Source: Campylobacterota bacterium
Lineage (GTDB): Bacteria > Campylobacterota > Campylobacteria > Campylobacterales > JALSKU01
DNA length: 8,720 bases
NCBI GenBank assembly: GCA_013153915.1
Contig: JAADDL010000016.1
Location: 1 to 8,720, forward strand
Reading direction: 5' to 3'
Below, piece after piece: positions 1 through 6,900 of this stretch. The stretch's first letter is position 1. Each line of letters opens with the position of its first letter. The notes beneath the pieces are model-generated. The model ran no database searches. It saw only the letters and a list, made by a program, of their open reading frames with translations, and was not told the origin of the DNA. The position numbers and the translations under genes are program-made.

Positions 1-1492
1 CGCTTTTTTTATTTTGTTTACTATTTTTGTTTTGCTTTTTGTTGTTTTTATTTTGTTTATTGTTCTTCTTTTGGTTTTGCTTGTTATTTTGCTTTTTGTT
101 TTGTTTTTTCTTTTTCAGATTTTCTACGATTTTTAAGTTGTGCCTTGCATCTTCATCATCTTTTATCTTTAAGGCTTTCTTGTACGCTTTTATAGCTTCG
201 TCATATTTTTGCAAATACACCAACGAATTGCCTTCATTGAAATATTTTTTAAATTCCAATTCGGGATTGTCGCTTTTGACGGCTTGATAATAGTTTAGAG
301 CCTCTTTATACTTATGCTCCTTATAAAGAGCGTTTGCCAAATCATACTTCAACTCTTGAGTATCTTTCTTATCTTTTAAAAGCTCTTTATATATATTTGC
401 CGCTTTGTCGTACTCTTTGTTTTTATAGTACTCTTTTGCCTGTTTTATCTTTTGGAAATCAAACATTTGAGCTTTCAAAGAGAGAGGCGAAAAAGCAAAC
501 ATCACAAGCAAAATCGTAGCGACACTTTTTACTCTTTTGCTCGGCATAGAGCTAAACCCGAAAAGCAACAACAATAACGCACCCCACAACGGATAGTAAA
601 ATAACTCTTTATATGTTTTTATCTTCTTTTCCAATTCATTAGCCTGTTTTATCTTCTCTTTTATACTTTGTTCCAATTTTTTTATACTTTTACCGCTATA
701 ATCACCGACTATATAGGCTCCGCCGCTTTTTACGGCAAGTTCTTTTATAGCTTCATTCAACTTCACTACGACTATATTGCCGTTCTTGTCCGTCAATAAT
801 CCGTTACTATCTTTTATAGTGCTTCCTTTTTTAGTTCCCACCGCATACACATACACTTTTATATCATTCTCTTTTGCAAACTCTATCTCTTTGGAAAAAT
901 CCTTACTGTCTCCTCCGTCGGTAAACAGCACCAATATCTTCTCTTTTTCATTTTTTAAAAATTTTTTTGCCAACTCAAGAGGCGTAAACAAATCCGTTCC
1001 CTTTTGATTTAGAGAGTTTGTACTTAGATTGTTTACGAGATATTCAACCGTTTTGGTATCTTCGCTTATCGGGGAAACCAAAAATCCGACACTACTAAAA
1101 GCCACTACCCCGAATCTCGCCTTTTTAAAGCTATTCATAAACTCTATCACTCTTTTTTTGGCAAAATCCAATCTATTTGGATACACATCGTTTGCCAACA
1201 TAGATTTTGAAACGTCTATACCTATAAGTATGTCTACCATACTACTTTTTACCGTTACTTCTCCCTTTGGTATTACGGGTCTGGCAAAAGCCACAACCAT
1301 CAAAACAAGTGCGGTAAATAAAAAGATATTTCTACCTTTTTGACCTATTCCGCCGTCACTTATTTTCAATTTTGATACTATCTCCTTAGAGTAAAATCTA
1401 TCTATTTGAGATTTATTCGTAAATATCAAAAAAAGCAAAAAAACCAAAGGTACAAGCATCAAAAATAGATAATCAGGATGTAAAAACATCAT
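1..1492 (-). CDS. BatB-BatC fusion: VWA-domain membrane protein with C-terminal TPR region (3' end cut by window edge)
   Basis: The frame is open from the ATG at 1492 to the left edge (497 residues seen, no stop). TM1 is about residues 8-25 and TM2 about 55-72. A von Willebrand A domain follows with a complete metal site: D93-V-S95-K-S97, T166 in KGTDL and D192 in FTDGGD. TM3 lies at about 298-315, then a short basic loop (K319, R320, K322), then a second hydrophobic stretch at 324-339 ending LKAQ, then TPR-like helices (about 347-442, e.g. YDKAANIYKELL and YDEAIKAYKKAL), then a Lys/Asn/Gln-only tail from 460. This matches BatB joined to BatC, which are separate proteins in Bacteroides. Charge distribution suggests the VWA and TPR parts are both periplasmic (inference). 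The start overlaps the batA stop by 4 bases (ATGA), with AAGGGG upstream; a second Met follows directly at 1489. The role is unproven in the family; envelope stress tolerance is the usual proposal. Confidence 0.88.
   Translation of the reverse strand, partial: MMFLHPDYLFLMLVPLVFLLFLIFTNKSQIDRFYSKEIVSKLKISDGGIGQKGRNIFLFTALVLMVVAFARPVIPKGEVTVKSSMVDILIGIDVSKSMLANDVYPNRLDFAKKRVIEFMNSFKKARFGVVAFSSVGFLVSPISEDTKTVEYLVNNLSTNSLNQKGTDLFTPLELAKKFLKNEKEKILVLFTDGGDSKDFSKEIEFAKENDIKVYVYAVGTKKGSTIKDSNGLLTDKNGNIVVVKLNEAIKELAVKSGGAYIVGDYSGKSIKKLEQSIKEKIKQANELEKKIKTYKELFYYPLWGALLLLLFGFSSMPSKRVKSVATILLVMFAFSPLSLKAQMFDFQKIKQAKEYYKNKEYDKAANIYKELLKDKKDTQELKYDLANALYKEHKYKEALNYYQAVKSDNPELEFKKYFNEGNSLVYLQKYDEAIKAYKKALKIKDDEDARHNLKIVENLKKKKQNKKQNNKQNQKKNNKQNKNNKKQNKNSKQNKKS
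2..115 (-). repeat. Low-complexity Lys/Asn/Gln tail of the BatB-BatC protein
   Basis: Residues 460-497 of the fusion protein are 36 of 38 K, N or Q, the other two being Ser. Short units such as KQN and NKQN recur irregularly. On the plus strand this reads as T-rich DNA with runs of up to seven T. BatC proteins commonly end in a low-complexity polar tail, so this is probably genuine coding sequence. The tail continues beyond the window. Confidence 0.75.
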
Positions 1493-2394
1493 GCCGCACC
1501 CCTTTTATTGACAATATAAAGATATAACAACAGTGATATAAGCGCTATAAATAGCGGATACGGATAGAGATAACTTTTTTGGATATACTTATCGCTTTTT
1601 ATCTCACTCTTTTCAAGTTTATCTATCTCACTGTATATATCTTTTAGCTTCTCTTTGGAATTTGCCGAAAAGAACATTCCTCCGGTCTCTTTGGCTATTT
1701 TGACAAGTTCCGCCCTGTTAAAGTCACCGTTATTTCCTATACCGATGGTATAAACTTTTATGCCGTACTTCTTTAAAAGTCTCAAACTAACATCAAAAGG
1801 TACGGTTTGAGTATTGTTTTCTCCATCCGTTAATAAAATGATAACTTTACTTTTTGCGTTACTTGTCTTAAAAAGCTTAGCCCCGAAAAACAGAGCATCG
1901 TAAATCGCCGTATATCTGTTGCCCGCCATTCCCACTTGAAGATTGTCAAGTATCTTTAAAAGCATACTCTTATCGTAAGTTAAAGGCGAAGCTACATAGG
2001 CGAAATCCGCAAACACCACTATACCCATCTGGTCATGTTTTCTCTTTTTTATAAACTCTCTAACTATCTTTTTAACTATCGCAAACTTATTAACATACCC
2101 GGGCGCGTTCATAGACCTACTTATATCGAGCAATAACCCTATGGCGTAGCCTCTGTTTTTTTGTATCTCTATCTTATTTTCTATAACGGGCGACATAAGG
2201 GCTATAATCAAAAATATAATACTTATCCACTTTAAAAGAGGCAAAAGATAAGATCTCTTTTGCGCCGATTTTTGCAACAAAACGGCATGAGGAAATATTA
2301 AAGCATCAAACCTTATCTTACAAAAGATAGCGCAGATTATAAAAGGAATGACGACTAATATCGCCCAAGGATATTCGAAAATTATCTTATCCAC
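1489..2394 (-). CDS. batA: BatA-like VWA-domain membrane protein
   Basis: This 301-residue protein has the BatA layout: TM1 at about 9-25, a basic loop, TM2 at about 49-68, a von Willebrand A domain, and a C-terminal TM at about 275-293 followed by K-R. The metal-ion-dependent adhesion site is complete: D90-I-S92-R-S94, T162 in RYTAIYDAL and D190 in LLTDGEN. Positive charges in the TM1-TM2 loop and at the C-terminus place the VWA domain in the periplasm (inference). The start is GTG at 2394, supported by GGAGG at 2401-2405, 6 bases upstream; the gene overlaps its upstream neighbour by 8 bases and the downstream batB by 4. It probably assembles with BatB and depends on the MoxR ATPase of the same operon. 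Two Cys (21 and 25) sit within TM1. The family is clear; the molecular function is not known. Confidence 0.88.
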   Translation of the reverse strand: MDKIIFEYPWAILVVIPFIICAIFCKIRFDALIFPHAVLLQKSAQKRSYLLPLLKWISIIFLIIALMSPVIENKIEIQKNRGYAIGLLLDISRSMNAPGYVNKFAIVKKIVREFIKKRKHDQMGIVVFADFAYVASPLTYDKSMLLKILDNLQVGMAGNRYTAIYDALFFGAKLFKTSNAKSKVIILLTDGENNTQTVPFDVSLRLLKKYGIKVYTIGIGNNGDFNRAELVKIAKETGGMFFSANSKEKLKDIYSEIDKLEKSEIKSDKYIQKSYLYPYPLFIALISLLLYLYIVNKRGAA

Positions 2395-2776
2395 AACACA
2401 CCTCCAAGAAAAGTTGCAGATACTTTTTGCTCTCTTCGTCGAATTTAGGAGGATTTTTTACATATTTATATCTATCCAGCTCTCTTAATAACTGTTGCAG
2501 TATCTCTTTACTTTGCTTCGTATCGGCAATTTTTCTCGCATATTTAGTTATCTCATAAGCGGCTTTTTTCGAGTCGCTAAAATCTATATTTTTTAATTTT
2601 TTAATATACTGTTTTCTTTTCGATTTTTTTCTATTTTTTATAAAGTTTAAAAGATATACGACAAAAGCCATCAAAGCGATAACCGCCAAAACAGCTACAA
2701 ATAAAAAGATATAATAACCGATATCTGGAATCTCCACAATACCTCTTATATCTCTTAAACCTTCAATTTTTTGCAA
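2387..2776 (-). CDS. Small single-span membrane protein, DUF4381-like, of the Bat operon
   Basis: This 129-residue protein has one strong membrane segment at about 21-46, followed by a very basic stretch (K47 to K55 is mostly K/R). That predicts the N-terminus outside and a cytoplasmic helical C-terminal part. The N-terminus GLRDIRGIVEIPD resembles the L-x-D-I...P opening of DUF4381 proteins, which sit between DUF58 and BatA in other bacteria; the assignment rests on that and on position. The start is TTG at 2776: AGGAG at 2783-2787 lies 6 bases upstream and no ATG occurs before the membrane segment. It begins one base after the DUF58 stop and overlaps batA by 8 bases, so translation is probably coupled. 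The last residues are Cys-Cys-Gly. It may tether the cytoplasmic DUF58/MoxR parts to BatA/BatB (inference). Confidence 0.75.
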   Translation of the reverse strand: MQKIEGLRDIRGIVEIPDIGYYIFLFVAVLAVIALMAFVVYLLNFIKNRKKSKRKQYIKKLKNIDFSDSKKAAYEITKYARKIADTKQSKEILQQLLRELDRYKYVKNPPKFDEESKKYLQLFLEVCCG

Positions 2777-2777
2777 T

Positions 2778-3623
2778 TTAAACTCCTGCGAATAGTTTGG
2801 ATATCTTCACAAAAGGATCATCATCCGTGTAAATCTTTGTAAATCTAACCCTATTTTTTATAAAATGTTTATACAACTTAGCATCATTTTTTATAATCGA
2901 TTTTTTATAATCCTCAACAACTTTCTTGCTTAAATCCATCTGTAAAAATTTTTTGCTTTCGGGGTCCATCAGATTGATAAAACCAAAATCGGGAGGATTC
3001 TCCTCTAATTTATCCCTAACGACAAAAGCTATCACTTCATGCTTTTTGGATAACAAACTCACATCCACATCACCCACAAAATCTCCTACAAGAAAAATGA
3101 TGGATTTTCTCTTTATTCTCTTTGAGAGATACGAAACAAGAGCCTTATAGTCAACTTTTTTACCTATGGGGTTGAACTCTAAGATATCTTGGGCTCCTTT
3201 ATACACTCCAAATATCTTCTTTGTAGGTTTTAAAAATTTTTCCTCTTTATCCGTAAAAATCAAAGAGCTAAAATTGTCCGAATTTTTAACGCTCGAAAAA
3301 GATAAAAGAGCGAATATTTCGGCTATAACATCTTGCTTAAAAACTTTGGAGCCAAAATAAACACTCCCTCCAAGTAGCGAAACTATCACTACATTTAACT
3401 CTTTTTCTTCTTTAAATATTTTGATATACGGCTTTTGTTTTTTTGCGGTTACTTTCCAGTCTATTTTTCTAACATCGTCTCCAAAGTGATACTCTCTAAG
3501 CTCGACAAAATCAAAACCTTCACCTTCAAAATGAGAGATATTATTTCCCGCAATTTCGCTAAAAATTTTCCTCTTTGTCTTTATGAGGATTTTTTTTAGT
3601 TTATATTCGATACTATTTTGCAT
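2778..3623 (-). CDS. DUF58 domain protein of the MoxR-Bat operon
   Basis: The protein (281 residues from ATG 3623) shows the DUF58 signature near residues 34-60: G-E-G-F-D-F-V-E-L-R-E-Y then GDDVRKIDWKVTAK. No membrane segment is evident, so it is probably cytoplasmic. DUF58 proteins carry a VWA-like fold after the signature, with a D-x-S-x-S-type strand; here that place reads VVIVSLLGGS and the Asp is missing, so metal binding at that site is doubtful. The gene starts a few bases after moxR and ends one base before the next gene. GTG at 3626 directly precedes ATG 3623; the upstream TAGGTGA abuts the GTG, so ATG 3623 has the better spacing. MoxR and DUF58 genes are classic partners, and the protein is presumably an adaptor or substrate of the MoxR ATPase. 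The biochemical role is unknown. Confidence 0.87.
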   Translation of the reverse strand: MQNSIEYKLKKILIKTKRKIFSEIAGNNISHFEGEGFDFVELREYHFGDDVRKIDWKVTAKKQKPYIKIFKEEKELNVVIVSLLGGSVYFGSKVFKQDVIAEIFALLSFSSVKNSDNFSSLIFTDKEEKFLKPTKKIFGVYKGAQDILEFNPIGKKVDYKALVSYLSKRIKRKSIIFLVGDFVGDVDVSLLSKKHEVIAFVVRDKLEENPPDFGFINLMDPESKKFLQMDLSKKVVEDYKKSIIKNDAKLYKHFIKNRVRFTKIYTDDDPFVKISKLFAGV

Positions 3624-3630
3624 CACTCAC

Positions 3631-4578
3631 CTACGGCATCGGAACTTTTTGGATAACTTTATCAATGATATAATCGCTATCTATCCCCTCGGCTTCAGCT
3701 TCGTAAGAGAGTATAATCCTATGTCTCATCACCTCTTTAGCCATATGGGCTATATCTACCGGAGTAACAAAATCTCTGCCTCTTAGATAAGCGTAAGCTC
3801 TTGAACCTTTGTATAAATCGATAGACGCTCTTGGGCTAACTCCGAAACTTATATAGTCTTTTATATCGTCAAGTCCGTATTTTTCGGGTTCTCTCGTAGC
3901 GAAAGCCAAACTTGCTATATACTCTTCAACCTCTCTGTCTATATGAACTTTCAATATCTCTTTTTTTATCTTTTCTATATCCTCTTTCGACGCCACTTGA
4001 TAGATAGTATCGTATGAGCCGTTCGCCACTCTTCTAGCTATCTCAACCTCTTCCTCTTTTGTGTTGTAACCCACGACGACTTTTAGCATAAATCTATCTA
4101 ATTGCGCTTCGGGAAGATTGTAAGCACCCTCTTGTTCTACGGGATTTTGAGTAGCGAGAGTCAAGAACGGTCTATCTATCTCAAAAGTCTTATCGCCTAT
4201 CGTGACTTGCTTCTCTTGCATCACCTCCAAAAGCGCGGATTGCACCTTTGCCGGCGCTCTATTTATCTCATCCGCCAACAAAATATTGGTAAATACGGGA
4301 CCTTTTTTGATTTTAAACTCATTATTTTTGGGGTCATATATCTCCGTTCCCACTATATCGCTAGGAAGCAGGTCAGGTGTAAACTGTACCCTTTTAAAAT
4401 TTAGTCCCAAAGATTTTGCAAAAGAGTTGACCGTCGTAGTCTTTGCAAGTCCGGGAACACCTTCAAGCAAGATATGACCGTCACATAAAAGTCCTATGAT
4501 AAGAGCCTCTATCATCTCATCTTGACCTATGACGACCTTTTTTATCTCTTTTTTTATACCGTTTATAACTTCAAGCAT
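3631..4578 (-). CDS. moxR: MoxR-family AAA+ ATPase
   Basis: A 315-residue cytoplasmic ATPase with all the MoxR landmarks: Walker A GVPGLAKT (40-47), Walker B LLADE (100-104) followed by INRAP, sensor 1 in TLATQNP (140-146), the PEAQLDRF arginine region (R162) and sensor 2 in GVSPRAS (R250). MoxR ATPases are thought to act as chaperones that assemble or activate partner complexes, here most likely the DUF58 and VWA proteins encoded directly downstream. ATG 4578 is preferred because AGGAG (4586-4590) lies 7 bases upstream. The same frame extends to a GTG at 4617, but that would add 13 basic residues, has no comparable ribosome site, and lies only about 13 bases past the predicted transcription start. 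This is the first gene of the Bat operon. Family certain, exact task inferred. Confidence 0.94.
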   Translation of the reverse strand: MLEVINGIKKEIKKVVIGQDEMIEALIIGLLCDGHILLEGVPGLAKTTTVNSFAKSLGLNFKRVQFTPDLLPSDIVGTEIYDPKNNEFKIKKGPVFTNILLADEINRAPAKVQSALLEVMQEKQVTIGDKTFEIDRPFLTLATQNPVEQEGAYNLPEAQLDRFMLKVVVGYNTKEEEVEIARRVANGSYDTIYQVASKEDIEKIKKEILKVHIDREVEEYIASLAFATREPEKYGLDDIKDYISFGVSPRASIDLYKGSRAYAYLRGRDFVTPVDIAHMAKEVMRHRIILSYEAEAEGIDSDYIIDKVIQKVPMP

Positions 4579-4585
4579 AAATATT

Positions 4586-4590
4586 CTCCT
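4586..4590 (-). promoter_or_regulatory. Ribosome binding site that sets the moxR start
   Basis: AGGAG on the minus strand, 7 bases before ATG 4578. It favours this start over the upstream in-frame GTG at 4617. Confidence 0.8.
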
Positions 4591-4636
4591 AATTTTTCGT
4601 ACGAATCTTTTTCGCACACAAGAAAAGTTTAGACGA

Positions 4637-4663
4637 ATTATATGCTAATATTTTAAATGTAAA
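4637..4663 (-). promoter_or_regulatory. Probable sigma-70 promoter of the moxR-Bat operon
   Basis: On the minus strand a perfect TATAAT lies at 4642-4637, with TTTACA (5 of 6 to TTGACA) at 4663-4658; the spacer of 15 is short. Transcription would begin near 4630 and leave a leader of about 50 bases before ATG 4578. It lies in the 118-base gap between fabH and moxR and is the only gap of this size near the operon. Confidence 0.6.
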
Positions 4664-4686
4664 GTAAATATAAGTTTGATGTTTTG

Positions 4687-4704
4687 AAAAATAGTACTAT
4701 TTTT
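4687..4704 (-). terminator. AT-rich palindrome across the fabH stop, possible weak terminator
   Basis: A perfect 18-base palindrome (AAAAATAGT then ACTATTTTT) spans the fabH stop codon TAG. It could fold as a 7-bp stem with a GTAC loop and ends in a T run. The stem has no G-C pair, so it would be weak; a chance palindrome in AT-rich DNA is possible. No other hairpin lies between fabH and moxR. Confidence 0.3.
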
Positions 4705-5689
4705 GAGCAAATCTAACTAAAGCGCTACCCCAGGTTAAACCGCCTCCGAAGGTATCAAGTAGCATGAGGTCTCCGTAGTTTAGATTGTTGTTTTCGTAAG
4801 CGTCGTTTATAGCCATAGGTATGGATGCGGCTGAAGTGTTACCGTATTTGGCTACGGTGACTACCGTCCTCTCTTTCGGAAAGTCAAGTTTTGCCCTTAC
4901 GTACTCGATGATTCTATAATTTGCCTGATGAGGAATAAATCTATCTACATCTTCGGATTTTAAGCCGTTTCTTCTAAGTATCTCTATGACATCTTCGGTC
5001 AATGTTTTAACGGCTATCTTAAAAGTTTCGTTACCCGCCATTTTCATATAGTGCATATGTTTTTTTAGAGTCTCTTCCGAAGCGGGATATTTTGAGCCTC
5101 CGCCGGGAGTTATCAAAAGATTGGAGTATTTTCCGTCTGATGCCGCCATCACATCCACTATCGCTTCTTTTTTATCGTCGCTTCTACCTATGACGGCCGC
5201 TCCCGCACCGTCACCGAAAATCACGCAAGTACCTCTATCGGTGTAGTCGGTAATCGCACTCAACTTCTCCGCACCTATAACAAGCACATTGTTTTTCAAT
5301 CCCGATTCGATAAAAGATTTCGCTATGGATAAAGAGTAGACAAAACCGCTACAAGCCGCACTTATATCAAACGCCATAACGCCTTTTATACCAAGTTTTT
5401 CGGCAACCAAACAAGCGGTTGAAGGCATACAGAAATAATCGGGACTGATAGTAGCAAGTATAATACAATCTACATCTTTAACATCTATCTTTGCTCTTTT
5501 TATAGCGACTTTTGCGGCTTCGTACGCCAAATCGCTTGTAGCTTCATCTTTATCGGCAATATGTCTTATCTCTATACCGGTTCTTTTTTTTATCCACTCA
5601 TCACTTGTATCGACCATCTTCTCAAGATCGAAATTACTCAAGACATTTTTAGGTACATAAGCGCCGATAGATTTCAAAGAAGCATACAT
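4697..5689 (-). CDS. fabH: 3-oxoacyl-[acyl-carrier-protein] synthase III
   Basis: FabH (KAS III) condenses acetyl-CoA with malonyl-ACP to give acetoacetyl-ACP, the first step of type II fatty acid synthesis in the cytoplasm. The 330-residue length is typical. The catalytic triad is present: C113 in ISAACSGF, H254 in IPHQAN and N284 in YGNTSAAS. The substrate-entrance region shows the expected W32 and R36-T37-G38, and the C-terminal DTFGGGLTWGSA is also typical of the family. AAGGAA, 6 bases before ATG 5689, overlaps the plsX stop codon; only 9 bases separate the two genes, so they are probably cotranscribed and translated in step. The plsX-fabH order is common in bacteria and couples acyl-chain initiation to phospholipid synthesis. 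Confidence 0.97.
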   Translation of the reverse strand: MYASLKSIGAYVPKNVLSNFDLEKMVDTSDEWIKKRTGIEIRHIADKDEATSDLAYEAAKVAIKRAKIDVKDVDCIILATISPDYFCMPSTACLVAEKLGIKGVMAFDISAACSGFVYSLSIAKSFIESGLKNNVLVIGAEKLSAITDYTDRGTCVIFGDGAGAAVIGRSDDKKEAIVDVMAASDGKYSNLLITPGGGSKYPASEETLKKHMHYMKMAGNETFKIAVKTLTEDVIEILRRNGLKSEDVDRFIPHQANYRIIEYVRAKLDFPKERTVVTVAKYGNTSAASIPMAINDAYENNNLNYGDLMLLDTFGGGLTWGSALVRFAQK

Positions 5690-5698
5690 ATATATTCC

Positions 5699-6700
5699 TT
5701 AACCGTTTTTATCCTTAAATTCCTTCAATCTATTTTCGATATCTTTATTTATATCGGAATTTGAGAAATTAATCGCTTGAAAAATAGCGTTTTTTATCGC
5801 TTTTGCGTTACTTTTACCGTGACTTATGATAGAACATCCGTTTATCCCTATAAGAGGCGCACCGCCGTATTCGGCATAATCCACCTGCTTTTTAAGGATT
5901 CTAAAGACTTTTCTCATAAGAATTGCGCCCGTTATAGCCAGAGGTGATTTTCTAACGTTTTTTTTGATAATCTTAGTGATAGAGTCCGCTACGCCTTCAC
6001 TAGTCTTTAAAAGTATATTTCCGACAAAACCGTCACAAACTATCACATCCACACTTCCGTCAAAAATATTGTTTCCTTCTATATTTCCGACAAATGAAGA
6101 TAAAGATTGTAACATTTTGTAGGCTTCTTTAGTAACTTCGTTGCCTTTTGAAGACTCTTCTCCGTTGGAGAGTAAACCGACTTTTGGATAAGCTATACCC
6201 AAAACATCTCTTGCATAAGCTTCTCCCATCACACCGAATTCAAAAAGATGGTTTGCTTTTGAGTCTACATTGGCACCCACATCAAGCACCAACGAAAATT
6301 TACCGTTTATAGTCGTAGGCATCAAGGTTGCGATAGCGGGTCTAGTAACACCCTTTATCCTTCCTATTCTCAATGTCGATAGACTCATAGTCGCACCGCT
6401 GTGTCCGGCAGAAACGACTCCGTCGGCAATCTTCTCTCTCACAAGATCAACGGCTTTATAGATGGAACTCTCTTTTCTTTTTAGAGCATCCGTCGCCAAA
6501 TCCTTCATATCTATCACGTCGTCGGCTTCAACTATCTCTATATTGTCTTTGTATTTAAGAGGAATTTGAGAAGCTATAATATCTTTTTTTCCAACGAGTA
6601 TCGCTTTAAACTCTTTCTCGTCAAGTGCTTGCAAAGTTCCTTCTATGATTGGAGCGGAGCCGTTATCTCCGCCCATAGCGTCTATTGCAATTTTTTGCAT
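5699..6700 (-). CDS. plsX: Phosphate acyltransferase (acyl-ACP:phosphate)
   Basis: PlsX converts acyl-ACP to acyl-phosphate, the donor used by PlsY to acylate glycerol-3-phosphate at the membrane. The 333-residue protein has the family hallmarks in order: AIDAMGGDNG (5-14), SAGHSGATM (97-105), LDVGANVDS, LLSNGEESSKG, VCDGFVGNILLK and EYGGAPLIGING, then HGKSNAKAIKNAI near the C-terminus. The protein has no signal peptide and acts as a cytoplasmic or peripheral membrane enzyme. ATG 6700 overlaps the rpmF stop in a TAATG junction and has no strong Shine-Dalgarno of its own, so translation probably relies on ribosomes finishing rpmF. fabH follows 9 bases downstream. Confidence 0.97.
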   Translation of the reverse strand: MQKIAIDAMGGDNGSAPIIEGTLQALDEKEFKAILVGKKDIIASQIPLKYKDNIEIVEADDVIDMKDLATDALKRKESSIYKAVDLVREKIADGVVSAGHSGATMSLSTLRIGRIKGVTRPAIATLMPTTINGKFSLVLDVGANVDSKANHLFEFGVMGEAYARDVLGIAYPKVGLLSNGEESSKGNEVTKEAYKMLQSLSSFVGNIEGNNIFDGSVDVIVCDGFVGNILLKTSEGVADSITKIIKKNVRKSPLAITGAILMRKVFRILKKQVDYAEYGGAPLIGINGCSIISHGKSNAKAIKNAIFQAINFSNSDINKDIENRLKEFKDKNG

Positions 6701-6855
6701 TAGTTACTTTTATATTCGCCGGTATTTTTATTGATATGGTGTGGCATTCTCCAAGTACCGTCACTATCTTTTATCGGTCTCGGTAGAGTTAATTTATAGT
6801 GCGTTCTTCTTTTTGCCGCTCTTGTTTTACTGACTCTTCTCTTTGGTACTGCCAT
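6700..6855 (-). CDS. rpmF: 50S ribosomal protein L32
   Basis: This 51-residue basic protein begins MAVPKRRVSKTRAAKRRTHY, the classic bacterial L32 N-terminus, and ends around INKNTGEYKSN. L32 belongs to the large ribosomal subunit. It contains no cysteine at all, so it is the form without the zinc ribbon, like that of E. coli. AAGGAGA at 6861-6867 lies 5 bases before ATG 6855. The stop overlaps the plsX start by one base. The rpmF-plsX-fabH order is widespread and links ribosome production with membrane lipid synthesis. Confidence 0.96.
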   Translation of the reverse strand: MAVPKRRVSKTRAAKRRTHYKLTLPRPIKDSDGTWRMPHHINKNTGEYKSN

Positions 6856-6881
6856 TTGTTTCTCCTTAGTTTTCTGTGTTT

Positions 6882-6890
6882 ATTATATCA
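6882..6890 (-). promoter_or_regulatory. Extended -10 promoter for rpmF-plsX-fabH
   Basis: On the minus strand TGATATAAT is a perfect extended -10 element, in the 45-base gap between ndk and rpmF. Transcription would begin near 6875. No clear -35 is seen, which is normal for Campylobacterota sigma-70 promoters. Readthrough from ndk is also possible, since no hairpin separates the two genes. Confidence 0.6.
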
Positions 6891-6900
6891 TAAAATTATT

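Noticed and set aside
1..118. T-rich left edge as a terminator or a phase-variable tract
   Set aside because: It is in frame with the TPR protein on the minus strand, forms no hairpin, and its longest homopolymer is only seven bases, with units too irregular for slippage control.
548..565. Independent translation start for the TPR part at Met316 of the BatB-BatC protein
   Set aside because: No Shine-Dalgarno-like sequence precedes this ATG and the reading frame is unbroken, so a fusion is the simpler reading; internal initiation is not excluded.
27..1343. Several plus-strand open frames (27-287, 334-519, 777-1007, 1029-1343)
   Set aside because: They lie opposite the continuous BatB-BatC frame, have F/L/S-rich compositions that mirror K/E/N/D codons on the other strand, and match no family.
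4102..4477. Plus-strand frames opposite the Walker motifs of moxR
   Set aside because: They are antisense shadows of a strongly conserved ATPase gene and have no family features or ribosome site.
4579..4617. Longer moxR start at GTG 4617
   Set aside because: No Shine-Dalgarno, it adds a 13-residue basic extension unlike MoxR proteins, and ATG 4578 has AGGAG at ideal distance.
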